Assembly (NCBI RefSeq): GCF_021044565.1
Contig: NZ_CP087997.1
Span: 3,224,001-3,288,000 of the forward strand
DNA: 64,000 nt
Direction of reading: 5' to 3'
Origin: Subtercola endophyticus
Lineage (GTDB): Bacteria; Actinomycetota; Actinomycetes; Actinomycetales; Microbacteriaceae
Position numbers and translations under genes: made by a program. The notes under the pieces are model-generated. The model was not told the DNA's origin, made no database searches, and saw only the letters and a program-made list of their open reading frames with translations. Positions 34,319 to 42,536 of this stretch are shown here, piece by piece (position 1 is the first letter of the stretch; each line of letters starts with the position of its first letter).

Positions 34319-34342
34319 CCCGACGCTCCCGCCACAGGAAAA

Positions 34343-34380
34343 GGGGAAGAGCACGCCACTCGGCTGCTCTTCCCCTCCTT
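34343..34380. terminator. rho-independent terminator after ABC operon
   Basis: GGGGAAGAGCA (34343-34353) pairs perfectly with TGCTCTTCCCC (34365-34375) and is followed by TCCTTTTCT. It lies 25 bp after the permease stop and 22 bp beyond the converging crotonase stop, so it may serve both. Confidence 0.88.
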
Positions 34381-34401
34381 TTCTGTGCTCCCGCGTAGCA
34401 G

Positions 34402-35259
34402 TTACCGTTCGCCGCGCGACGACTTCAGTGCGGACTCGGCGCCCTCGGCCCGAAGCTCGCGCAAGAAGTTGTACTCGTCGGGCTGAAAGTGAATGTTGCT
34501 GAGCGACGCGCTGACGACCGTGGTCGCCGCGAACGACAGATCTATGCCCATCTTGGCCAGCGACGCGAAGACCGCGTACTTCTCACTCACGATTCCGTCG
34601 CGCATGATCGATGCGCACATCGTCGCGAGCTCCTCGACTTTGGCGCTGCGGTCGGCAGCAGAACCTGTCCAGTCGATCAGGCCGTACGACAGGGCATCCT
34701 GAGCAGACCAGTTCAGACCGAGGAACATGAGATCTTTCGCGCGCTTGAGGCCCACCAGGGCGATCAGCAGCGACAGGTCACCGTCGGCGCCCACGTTGCG
34801 CCACCGCGGGTTGCCGAAGCGGGCATCGTCTGAGGCGACAACGAGGTCGGCGCAGAGCGCGAAGTACAGCCCGGTTTCGAGGCAGTCGCCCTTTGCCTCG
34901 ACAATGGTGACCTTGCGGCATTTCAGCAGCCGCGAATACAGCCCCTTCGGCCCCCACCAGTTCTCGTCGAGCGCGATGAGCCTTGCCCGCTGACTCGGAT
35001 GCTTCTTCACCGAGCCGCCCGGGGCGTCGAGGTACTGCCGCCACACTTCGTCGGGATCCCACCCAGAACTCAGATCGTCGCCGACCGAGCTGAGAACGAC
35101 GACCTTGATGTCGTCGTCGCTCTCGACCTGGTCGAGATAGCCGCAGATCGCGGCCGCCATCGGTGCGTCTATGGCATTGCGCGCCTCGGGCCGCCGCAGC
35201 GTGATTCGGGCGATGTGCGCCGCGCGATCGAGGTCGAGGGTGACGCGCGATTCACTCAT
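34402..35259 (-). CDS. atypical crotonase-family protein 1
   Basis: 285 aa crotonase fold (LRRPEARNAIDAPM and CADLVVASDDARFGNPRWRN). At the two positions that hold catalytic glutamates in hydratases it has Tyr (GDCLETGLYFAL) and Arg (NPRW), so it is unlikely to be a hydratase. Crotonases without these glutamates include C-C hydrolases, dehalogenases and ring-cleaving enzymes. ATG 35257-35259 overlaps the previous stop by 8 bp; a GTG three codons earlier is possible. It is the last of three adjoining crotonases in an operon with a CoA-transferase and an acyl-CoA synthetase. Confidence 0.82.
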   Translation of the reverse strand: MSESRVTLDLDRAAHIARITLRRPEARNAIDAPMAAAICGYLDQVESDDDIKVVVLSSVGDDLSSGWDPDEVWRQYLDAPGGSVKKHPSQRARLIALDENWWGPKGLYSRLLKCRKVTIVEAKGDCLETGLYFALCADLVVASDDARFGNPRWRNVGADGDLSLLIALVGLKRAKDLMFLGLNWSAQDALSYGLIDWTGSAADRSAKVEELATMCASIMRDGIVSEKYAVFASLAKMGIDLSFAATTVVSASLSNIHFQPDEYNFLRELRAEGAESALKSSRGER

Positions 35260-35962
35260 GGGTTTCACCGTGACTCACGAGCAGACCCGCCGAGTAGAAG
35301 CTCGCCATGTCGAATTCCCTTCCGACGCCCGACGCATCGAGCACCGCTTGTTGAAGCATTTTGGTCATGACCACCCCGTCGAGCGGCATCAGTGCGGCCG
35401 ATGCCGCCATGTCGAGCGCGGCAGAGGCGAGCCGGTCGCGGTCGACGACCCGGTTGACGAGCCCGAAGGCGTCGGCCTGCGCGGCGTCGATGGCGTAATC
35501 GCGAATGAGCCAGGCCTTCGCTCTGTTGAGCCGTATGGTCAGCGCCGCGAGCACGAAGTTGGCTTCCGGATGCTCGGCGAACGGTGACGCGAAGGTCGCG
35601 TCATGCGCCGCCACCGTGAGGTCTGACGAGAGCACCAGCAGGCTGCCGGCACCCGAACACTCTCCCGCCACCTCGGTGAGAATCACCTTCTTCGAAAACG
35701 TCATGCTCTGATAGAGAGCTGACGCGCCGGAGACAGTGCGGCTCCAGTCGGTGAAGATGAGCGCGGGGTCGGGGTCGGGTGCGAGCTGAGCGGGCGCGAA
35801 GTCCCCTCTGCTGCGCAGAACGATCACCTTGACGAAGTCGTTGTCAGAAAGGTCGACCACGGCATTCCGCAACGCAGTGGTGAAGGCGATGTCGCCGCGG
35901 TTCAGCGGCGAGAAGTCGTCGACCTCGATGATGCCGATCCAGTTGTCGATCGTGATGTCCAC
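35252..35962 (-). CDS. atypical crotonase-family protein 2
   Basis: 236 aa, shorter than typical. The fold is recognisable from LRNAVVDLSDNDFVKVIVLRSRGDF and AGECSGAGSLLVLSSDLTVAAHDATFASPF. Both hydratase glutamate positions are changed (to Leu and Phe), and the N-terminal oxyanion loop is reworked (APAQLAPDPDP). It begins with GTG, 7 bp after GAGAGGAG, and overlaps the next gene. It may be a non-classical crotonase or a partner subunit of its neighbours. The function is not known. Confidence 0.78.
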   Translation of the reverse strand: MDITIDNWIGIIEVDDFSPLNRGDIAFTTALRNAVVDLSDNDFVKVIVLRSRGDFAPAQLAPDPDPALIFTDWSRTVSGASALYQSMTFSKKVILTEVAGECSGAGSLLVLSSDLTVAAHDATFASPFAEHPEANFVLAALTIRLNRAKAWLIRDYAIDAAQADAFGLVNRVVDRDRLASAALDMAASAALMPLDGVVMTKMLQQAVLDASGVGREFDMASFYSAGLLVSHGETHE

Positions 35963-35965
35963 GGG

Positions 35966-36934
35966 TCAACTCCTCTCTACAGCGACGGGTGCGGATGCTG
36001 CGGGCGCCGCGGCTGGGGCCGACGCCGACACCGTTTTTGTCACCCGCGGGTCTGCCGCGCCCTGCCGCTTCTTGTCGGCGTCGAGCGCGCCGCCCACGCC
36101 TACCTCTTTGGCGGTCTTCCAGAAGTCCAGTTCGTCGGGCGCGGTCTGCAGAAAGTGCGAAACGAGGAGACCGGTGATCGACGGCACGCTCGTGTCCATC
36201 ACGCCCTCGGCAGCCTTTATGCGGGCCTTGAGATAGAGCAGCTTCTGCAGTGGCTTGGCGGCGATCTCTTCAGCGACACGGCGCGCCGCCTCACCGAGGT
36301 CGGCGGCCGAGGCGGTCTGATGAACCAGCCCGAGGTCTTTCGCCTCGATTCCGGTCATCGGCATCGCCGTGAATCCGGTTCGCCTCGCGGCCTTCGTGCC
36401 GAGAATGCGGTTGATGTGCACGCTGGCCACGGCACCGGCCGGGCCGAGAAAGCGGGCCTCGAGGGCGCCGATCTTGGCGTCGTCGCTCGCGATCACCACG
36501 TCGCACTTGCACGCGATCATGAAGTACGCGGCGGCGGCGCAATAGCCGTGGATCTGGGCAATCGTCACCTTCGATGAACGAGAGATGGCCTGGCTGAAGC
36601 CGAGCCTGCCCCACGCCATGTCGGCACCGTATCGGTAGCCCACATTCAGGGTGCGCCGGCGTTCGTGCGGTCGGCGTTGACCCCATTCTTCGTTGATCTC
36701 GTTGCCGCTGCAGAACGAGCGGCCGTTGCCGCGAAAGACGATGACCTTCACATCGGTGTCGGTCTCCGCCTCGGCCATGAGATCGGTGATGCGGTCGCGC
36801 ATGGGCACGCTCATCGCATTGTGCTTCTCGGGCCGATTCAGAGTGATCGTCGCCACGCCCGTCTGCCGGTCGACCTCATACAGCACGAGGCCGGGTGCGG
36901 CCGCGATGCTCTGTTCCGTGCCGTAGCGCGTCAT
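35966..36934 (-). CDS. atypical crotonase-family protein 3
   Basis: 322 aa. The N-terminal half is a good crotonase (ATITLNRPEKHNAMSVPM, FRGNGRSFCSGNEINEEW). The segment HGYCAAAAYFMIACKCDVVIASDDAKIGALEARF has Phe at the first catalytic glutamate position and keeps a glutamate near the second. The C-terminus ends in an Ala/Pro-rich tail. Relatives with AAAAYFM-like loops are annotated as crotonases of steroid or terpenoid breakdown; that is only a loose guide. Its ATG overlaps the CoA-transferase stop (ATGA) and has an AGGAGA site. Confidence 0.82.
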   Translation of the reverse strand: MTRYGTEQSIAAAPGLVLYEVDRQTGVATITLNRPEKHNAMSVPMRDRITDLMAEAETDTDVKVIVFRGNGRSFCSGNEINEEWGQRRPHERRRTLNVGYRYGADMAWGRLGFSQAISRSSKVTIAQIHGYCAAAAYFMIACKCDVVIASDDAKIGALEARFLGPAGAVASVHINRILGTKAARRTGFTAMPMTGIEAKDLGLVHQTASAADLGEAARRVAEEIAAKPLQKLLYLKARIKAAEGVMDTSVPSITGLLVSHFLQTAPDELDFWKTAKEVGVGGALDADKKRQGAADPRVTKTVSASAPAAAPAASAPVAVERS

Positions 36935-38253
36935 CGTTTTTCTCCTGACTCGGCGTCGTCTGTATAAACCTCGATGATGCCCCGGCTCACAAGGTCGCCG
37001 ATTTGGTCACGACTGAGGCCGGCGATGAGCAGTTCTTCCACGGTGTCTTCGCCGAGTTCGGGCGTCTGCGCACCGACTCTTCCAGGCGTGCGCTCGAGGT
37101 GAAAGGGCAAACCCACGGTCTTGACCGTGCCCCATTTTCGATCGGGCTGCTCGACGATGTAACCGTTCGCCAGGGCATCCGGATCGTCGGCCAGGTCGAG
37201 AAAGCTGTTCACCGGGGCGACCGGAACACCATTGGCCCGCAGAATCTCGACCCACTCATCACGGCCCTTGGTCAGAAACGTCTCTTCGATCAGCGGCTCG
37301 AGAATGTCGCGCTGCTTCTCTCTGATGCGGCTCTTCGCGAACCGCTCGTCGTCGTACAAGTCTTGCCTGCCGAGCGCGGTGGTCAGGTGCACCCACAGTT
37401 TCTGATCGGTGGCTGCGATGACGAGCCATTTGTCGTCGCCGGCTTTGAAGGCGCCAGAGGTCGAGGTGACCCGATTACCGCCCAGTCTGAACACCGTATC
37501 TTGATCGAGAGCGATGGTGACCTCGGCCGTGTGCAGACCGATAGCCGCCCCCATCAGCGATGCGTCGACCCGCTGGCCCTCGCCGGTGCGCTCACGCACG
37601 AAGAGCGCGGTGAGCACCGCCATCGCGAGGTACATCCCGCCTGCGGTATCGGCCAGCCCGCGGGTGGCAAGCCGCGGCTCGCCGTCGAGACCGCGGTTGA
37701 AATCAGAGACGCCCGAAACCGCCTGAGCGACCATGTCGAACATGGGTTCTGCCGCGTTCGGCCCGTAGGGCCCGTAGCCCGAAGCCGCTGCGAAGATGAC
37801 CTTCGGATTCACGGCGCGCACCTGGTCGTAGCCGAGCCCCAACCGCTCCATCACCCCGGGGCGGAAGTTCTCGATGACCACGTCACACGTCGCAGCCAGC
37901 TTCAAGATGAGCTCGCGGCCCTCGTCGGTGGTGATATCCACCGCCATGGAACGTTTGCCCCGGTTGAGGCTGTGAAAGAAGCCGCCGAACCCGGCCGGCG
38001 ACAACCGCAGCCGCCTGTCCCACTCCCCGCCGGGGCGTTCCACCTTCACGACTTCGGCGCCGAGATCGGCGAAGATTCGTGTGGCGTAGGGTCCCTGCAT
38101 AAAGCGGGTGAAGTCGAGTACACGGATGCCGTCGAGCGCTCCCGCCGGCAGCGTGTTCGGTGGCGTCGCTGTCGACTGCTCCGTCTTCGTCTGCTCTGTC
38201 TTCGTGGATTCAGTCTTCGCGGACTCTGTGATCCTGGGCTCAGTGGTCGTCAC
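36931..38253 (-). CDS. CaiB/BaiF-family (class III) CoA-transferase
   Basis: 440 aa from GTG 38251-38253, which follows a GGAGG site by 6 bp and overlaps the synthetase stop. The N-terminal 35 residues are low-complexity (Thr-Glu-Ser/Lys-Thr-Glu repeats). The body has LDGIRVLDFTRFMQGPYATRIFADLGAEVVKVE, NRGKRSMAVD, IENFRPGVMERLGLGYD and the catalytic aspartate in LADTAGG (about residue 202). These enzymes move CoA between carboxylates through a mixed anhydride on that aspartate. It probably activates or recycles an acid intermediate together with the next gene. Confidence 0.92.
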   Translation of the reverse strand: MTTTEPRITESAKTESTKTEQTKTEQSTATPPNTLPAGALDGIRVLDFTRFMQGPYATRIFADLGAEVVKVERPGGEWDRRLRLSPAGFGGFFHSLNRGKRSMAVDITTDEGRELILKLAATCDVVIENFRPGVMERLGLGYDQVRAVNPKVIFAAASGYGPYGPNAAEPMFDMVAQAVSGVSDFNRGLDGEPRLATRGLADTAGGMYLAMAVLTALFVRERTGEGQRVDASLMGAAIGLHTAEVTIALDQDTVFRLGGNRVTSTSGAFKAGDDKWLVIAATDQKLWVHLTTALGRQDLYDDERFAKSRIREKQRDILEPLIEETFLTKGRDEWVEILRANGVPVAPVNSFLDLADDPDALANGYIVEQPDRKWGTVKTVGLPFHLERTPGRVGAQTPELGEDTVEELLIAGLSRDQIGDLVSRGIIEVYTDDAESGEKR

Positions 38254-40435
38254 TGTCGGCCTCCGTCGCATCGATCGTGGAGACGAGCACATCGAGGCTT
38301 TCGACAACGCCATTGCTGATGCGCAACGGGTTCACCTCGAGTGCCTCGAGTTGGCCGCCGAGCGAGAGCGCGGCGCGGCTGATGGCCAGAATGCTCTCGC
38401 TGAGCGCATCGAGATCGACTGCCGCCGTTCCTCGAGCCCCCTTCAGAAGCGCCGATCCCTTGAGCTCATTGAGCATCTCCACGATGTCAGACGCGACCAC
38501 CGGAAGAACCCGGATGCTGCTGTCTTTCAGCGTCTCGACCCAGATTCCGCCGAGCGCCACCGTGAGTACCGGTCCGAACGTCGGGTCGACGGTGACGCCG
38601 ACCAGCAGCTCGAGCCCGGGTTCGCGCATCGGAGACACCAGCACGCCGCGAATGTCGGCGCCCGGAACGTTCGTGGTCGACGAGCGGATGATGCGGCCGA
38701 AGGCCGACCGCGCGGCATCCGCATCGGTCACACCGAGCACCACCCCGCCGACGTCGGACTTGTGCGGAATGTCTCTCGAGCACACCTTCATCGCCACCGG
38801 GCCGCCCATCTCGGCGACCGCGCGGGCCGCATCGTCGGCCGTCGTGACGAGTCGGGCGGGCACCATGGGCACACCTGCCGCTTCGAGCAGGTCGCGACCG
38901 GATGCCTCGTCCCACGTTCCAGCCGGCACACTCGCGCTCTCGCTGAGGGGCAGTTCGAGGGATCCTTCGCGCCCGAGAATGCTCTCGCTCTGGTCGATCC
39001 AGCGCATCATGTACCCGATCGACGACATCGCGAGGTCGACACCCGGCAAGAGGTAGATGCCGTTGTTCTGCAGCAGGTCTCGCGGGTATTCGTGCACATC
39101 GAGCGCCGTATTCGACGAGAAGAAGATGGGGACCGGTGACGCCTTCGCAATCTGCCCGATGATCTCCATGCGGCTCTCGATGAAGACGGGATCGCTGGGC
39201 TTGACCGGCGGCAGGGGGGTCATCATGGTGAACATGAAGTCGATGCCCGAGTCTTCGGCCGCGATCTCCATCAGGTCGTCTTCGGCCTTGGTGTGCCGCG
39301 GGCGCTCACGGGCGTGGCCGAAGCCGGTGGTGTCGAGGGGGTTGAGGGTCGAGGCGAACGGCGGCAGCATCTCGCGCAGCCGATCGACGGTGTCCTGCTG
39401 CCACTCCGGCAGAGGCAGATCGTGGTTGCTCGCGAGATCGGCGATCACGTTGCATCCGCCTCCCGACGACGTGACGACACCCATGCGCCTGCCCCGAGGC
39501 CGGCGATCGGTGTAGCCCAGCAGCCCGACCGTCGAAACGAGTTCTTCGAGGCTCTCGACACGCACGATTCCGGCCTGCTTGAAGGCGGCATCGACGACGG
39601 CATCGTTGGTCGCCATCGCTCCGGTGTGCGCCATGGCCGAGCGCATGCCCTCTTCACTTCGACCGGCCTTGTAGGCGACGATCGGTTTGCCCGCCTCGAG
39701 CGCACGGTGTGCCACCTCGATGAATCGGTCGGGGTCACGCACCGTCTCGAGAAAGAGAGCGATGGATTTCGTCGACTCGTCGCCGACGAGATAGTCGAGA
39801 ACGTCGAGCGTGTTCATCACCGCCGAGTTGCCGAGCGAAGCCCACGTGCTGACGCCCACGGCATGGGCCTGGGCGAATTCGTAGGTCGCCCGCGAGATCG
39901 AGCCGCTCTCGAAGACGGCGCTGACCGGGCCGGCGACGGGAGCGTAATGCGACGCGACCGCCCACGGCGCGATGCCGAGCGTGCCGTTGATGAAGCCGAT
40001 GGTATTCGGGCCCATGATCGTGATGTCGAGTTCTTCTGCCGCACGCTGCAACTCGAACTGTCGCAGCTGCCCCTCTTCGCCCGCCTCACCGTAACCGGCG
40101 GCGAGAACCACAGCATTGTGGATGCCCGCGGCCGCTGCGTCTTCGAGAATCTCGATGACCCGGCCGGGCCCGACCATGATGTAGGCCATGTCGACCGGCT
40201 CGGCGAGATCGCGGAGCGTCGCAACCGTTCTGTGCCCGAAGAGCTCGGGGTACTTCGGATGCACGAAGCAGAGTTTGTCGACCCCGCCGCCCAGTCGCAG
40301 ACTGTTCATGAGGTTGATCGCCCAGCTCGAGCTGTTCGAAGCGCCGACGATGGCGATGCTGCGCGGTTCGAGAAATGCCCGGATTCGATCCGGCGTGACG
40401 AGCGCTCTGCGAGCGGTGAGTTCAGCGACGGCCAT
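38240..40435 (-). CDS. ADP-forming acyl-CoA synthetase (fused alpha/beta)
   Basis: 731 aa. An N-terminal CoA-binding Rossmann domain (about 15-110, FLEPRSIAIVGASNSSSWA), a succinyl-CoA ligase-like domain (about 150-430, with TSSGGGCNVIADLA) and a C-terminal ATP-grasp domain (about 500-720, GPVAMKVCSRDIPHKSDVGGVVLG). Such fused proteins make acyl-CoA from acid, CoA and ATP, or run in reverse to gain ATP. It is the first gene of the leftward operon with the CaiB protein and three crotonases. AAGGAGG precedes the ATG. Motif I lies 38 bp upstream. Confidence 0.92.
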   Translation of the reverse strand: MAVAELTARRALVTPDRIRAFLEPRSIAIVGASNSSSWAINLMNSLRLGGGVDKLCFVHPKYPELFGHRTVATLRDLAEPVDMAYIMVGPGRVIEILEDAAAAGIHNAVVLAAGYGEAGEEGQLRQFELQRAAEELDITIMGPNTIGFINGTLGIAPWAVASHYAPVAGPVSAVFESGSISRATYEFAQAHAVGVSTWASLGNSAVMNTLDVLDYLVGDESTKSIALFLETVRDPDRFIEVAHRALEAGKPIVAYKAGRSEEGMRSAMAHTGAMATNDAVVDAAFKQAGIVRVESLEELVSTVGLLGYTDRRPRGRRMGVVTSSGGGCNVIADLASNHDLPLPEWQQDTVDRLREMLPPFASTLNPLDTTGFGHARERPRHTKAEDDLMEIAAEDSGIDFMFTMMTPLPPVKPSDPVFIESRMEIIGQIAKASPVPIFFSSNTALDVHEYPRDLLQNNGIYLLPGVDLAMSSIGYMMRWIDQSESILGREGSLELPLSESASVPAGTWDEASGRDLLEAAGVPMVPARLVTTADDAARAVAEMGGPVAMKVCSRDIPHKSDVGGVVLGVTDADAARSAFGRIIRSSTTNVPGADIRGVLVSPMREPGLELLVGVTVDPTFGPVLTVALGGIWVETLKDSSIRVLPVVASDIVEMLNELKGSALLKGARGTAAVDLDALSESILAISRAALSLGGQLEALEVNPLRISNGVVESLDVLVSTIDATEADSDDH

Positions 40436-40472
40436 GACGGCCTCCTTACGGTGATTATGCTGTGGTCCAGAA

Positions 40473-40493
40473 TTAGTTTACCAGGTTCATCAA
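40473..40493 (-). promoter_or_regulatory. shared catabolic motif, site I (before synthetase-crotonase operon)
   Basis: Read leftward, TTGATGAACCTGGTAAACTA, 38 bp before the synthetase start. It shares TGAACNTGGT with site G and a TAAACT -10-like hexamer. This is the most divergent of the nine sites. Confidence 0.5.
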
Positions 40494-40505
40494 TTCAGGT
40501 GAAGA

Positions 40506-40540
40506 AAGCCCGCCTCGACTTTCTGTGACGAGGCGGGCTT
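40506..40540. terminator. rho-independent terminator after branched-chain-type ABC operon
   Basis: AAGCCCGCCTCG (40506-40517) pairs perfectly with CGAGGCGGGCTT (40529-40540), and in the leftward direction the stem is followed by TTCTTC. It lies 16 bp after the stop of the binding-protein gene at 40556. Confidence 0.88.
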
Positions 40541-40555
40541 ACACCGGTCGTGCGG

Positions 40556-41755
40556 TTATGGCTTGAAGGCCACGAGCAACTGCGTCGACGGGTCGTACTT
40601 CAACGTCACCATCTCGTCTTTGAACGCCTGCGTGCTGTTCGCAAACGACATGGTGCCGCCCTCTTTGCCCGAGACGCCTTCGAAGGGAGCGATTCCTTTG
40701 AGAGCGGCGCTCAGAGCGTCACCGTCGGTGGAACCCTTGGTCACGTCGAGGGCCTTGGCCAAGAACGTGAATCCGTCGTAGGTCTCGCCGGCCGCCTCAG
40801 AGAGACCGCCTGCCGCCTGGGCTGCAGTTCCGCCGTTTGCGGCCGCGTACTTCGCTGCGAAGTCGGCGTAGAGGGGTTTGTCGGGTTGCTTGTTCTGAAT
40901 GCTGTACACGGGAATGGTCTTGTACGCGTCACCGCCGATGCGAAGAGCATCGGGAGCGACGGGAGACGAGAACCCGATGAGGGGAACCACGAGCCCTTGC
41001 TCGTTCATGGTCTTCACCATCAGACCCGCGTCAGCGGCCGACGACCCGACGATGATGACACCGTCGGGCTTCTCTCCAGCCATCGTCGCCACGGTCGACG
41101 AGAGATCGGTGGCATTCAGGGTGTAGCCGACGGGAGCGAGCGCGTTCACGCCCTTCGCCTTCAGCGCCTGGTCGATCGGATCTGACAGGGTCGAGCCCGA
41201 CGGTGAGTCATCATGCACGACGAGCACATTCTTCAGCCCGAGGTCAGAGGCGGCTTGGGCCATCTGGTTGGGGTAGTCGGACTGCACGTGATCCGTGCGG
41301 AAGACATACTGCGAACCGTCGGTCAACGCGGGCGAGATCGTCGACGTCGACATGAAGACGATCTTGCGCGGATCGGTCAGTTGCCGAATCGCCAGACCCT
41401 CGATGGTCGTGTATGCACCGGCGACGATCTCGGCGCCATCGACAGTGAGGGCGCGTTGTGTCACCTGGGCTGAAGCATCAGCGGTGAGTTGGTCGTCGTA
41501 GGTCTTCAGCACGAGTTCGCGACCGCCGGCGCCGCCTTTGGCGTTGATCTCGTTGACGGCAAGCGTGGCCGCGTTGACCATCTGCTCTGCCGTCGCCTTG
41601 TTACCGCTGGTCAACGGAACGGGGAATGCCACGACAAGCGGCTTACCGGTGAAGGTGCCGCCGGAGGAGCTCGACGTCGAGCCTCCCCCGCTGCAGCCGG
41701 CCAGAAGCAGCGCAGCGGCGACGGCAATCGCTGCTGGTGCGATCAATTTCTTCAT
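40556..41755 (-). CDS. ABC transporter substrate-binding lipoprotein (LivJ-type)
   Basis: 399 aa. Signal peptide with lipobox LLAGC and a Gly/Ser-rich linker. The mature part is a type I periplasmic binding protein of the Leu/Ile/Val family (PLVVAFPVPLTSGNKATAEQMVNAATLAVNEINAKGGAGGRELVLKTYDDQ). ATG 41753-41755 is preferred because of the AAAAGAG site; a GTG two codons earlier is in frame. It is the last gene of the livH-livMG-livF operon. In catabolic islands such systems often carry aromatic or alicyclic acids, not amino acids. Confidence 0.9.
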   Translation of the reverse strand: MKKLIAPAAIAVAAALLLAGCSGGGSTSSSSGGTFTGKPLVVAFPVPLTSGNKATAEQMVNAATLAVNEINAKGGAGGRELVLKTYDDQLTADASAQVTQRALTVDGAEIVAGAYTTIEGLAIRQLTDPRKIVFMSTSTISPALTDGSQYVFRTDHVQSDYPNQMAQAASDLGLKNVLVVHDDSPSGSTLSDPIDQALKAKGVNALAPVGYTLNATDLSSTVATMAGEKPDGVIIVGSSAADAGLMVKTMNEQGLVVPLIGFSSPVAPDALRIGGDAYKTIPVYSIQNKQPDKPLYADFAAKYAAANGGTAAQAAGGLSEAAGETYDGFTFLAKALDVTKGSTDGDALSAALKGIAPFEGVSGKEGGTMSFANSTQAFKDEMVTLKYDPSTQLLVAFKP

Positions 41756-41813
41756 TTTCACTCTTTTCTCGAATAGGTAGGGCGTTTGGTGCGATGTGAA
41801 GTTGTGGCCGGGC

Positions 41814-42536
41814 CTACCCGAAGTAGGCCGAGTTGAGCGCGGCGCCGGTCAGGGCATCCGGAACGCCTTCGGCCGAAATACGGCCCTCGCGCAGAACGAT
41901 CATTCGCGAGCAGGCGCGCGCGACGCGTTCGCTGTTCTGCTCGACGATCAGCATCGACATGCCCCGTTCGCGCAGCGCCCCGAACGACTGGTAGATGCGA
42001 TCGATGATGAGCGGCGCCAAACCGAGCGACGGCTCGTCGAGCAGTAACAGCTTCGGGTTCTGCACGATGGCGCGCGAGACCGAGAGCATCTGCTGCTCTC
42101 CGCCGGAGAGCAGACCCGCGAGTTGGTCTTTTCGCTCGAGCAGAACGGGAAACAGTTCGTAGATGAGATCGCGCACCTCAGCCAGCCGCTTGCGCACCTC
42201 GGCCGGGCGCAGCAACATGGTCGAAAGCTGCAGGTTCTCATCGACCGTCAGCGGGCGGATGACCCGGTGGCCCTCGGGCAGAACCACGATGCCTCTGCGG
42301 GCGAGCGACGCCGTTCCGGCACCGGCGATGTCGGCGCCTTCGAAGAGGATTCGACCGGAACTCGGCTTCAGCGCGCCGCTGATCGACGACATCAGCGTCG
42401 ATTTGCCAGCACCGTTCATCCCGACCAGACCGACGACCTCACCCGCGCCCACGGTTAGGGAGATCTCGCGCAGCACCGGGCTGTGGCGCCCATACGCGAC
42501 GGTGATGTTCTGAACCTCGAGCAGTGGCGTTGTCAC
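41814..42536 (-). CDS. livF: ABC transporter ATPase LivF-type
   Basis: 240 aa single ABC domain. Walker A GMNGAGKST, Q-loop in VVLPEGHRVI, signature LSGGEQQMLSVSRAI, Walker B LLLLDEPSLGLAP, and H-loop region MLIVEQNSE, which has Gln in place of the usual histidine; this is common in LivF. It energises the branched-chain-type transporter encoded around it. The GTG start overlaps the upstream stop (GTGA). Confidence 0.92.
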   Translation of the reverse strand: MTTPLLEVQNITVAYGRHSPVLREISLTVGAGEVVGLVGMNGAGKSTLMSSISGALKPSSGRILFEGADIAGAGTASLARRGIVVLPEGHRVIRPLTVDENLQLSTMLLRPAEVRKRLAEVRDLIYELFPVLLERKDQLAGLLSGGEQQMLSVSRAIVQNPKLLLLDEPSLGLAPLIIDRIYQSFGALRERGMSMLIVEQNSERVARACSRMIVLREGRISAEGVPDALTGAALNSAYFG

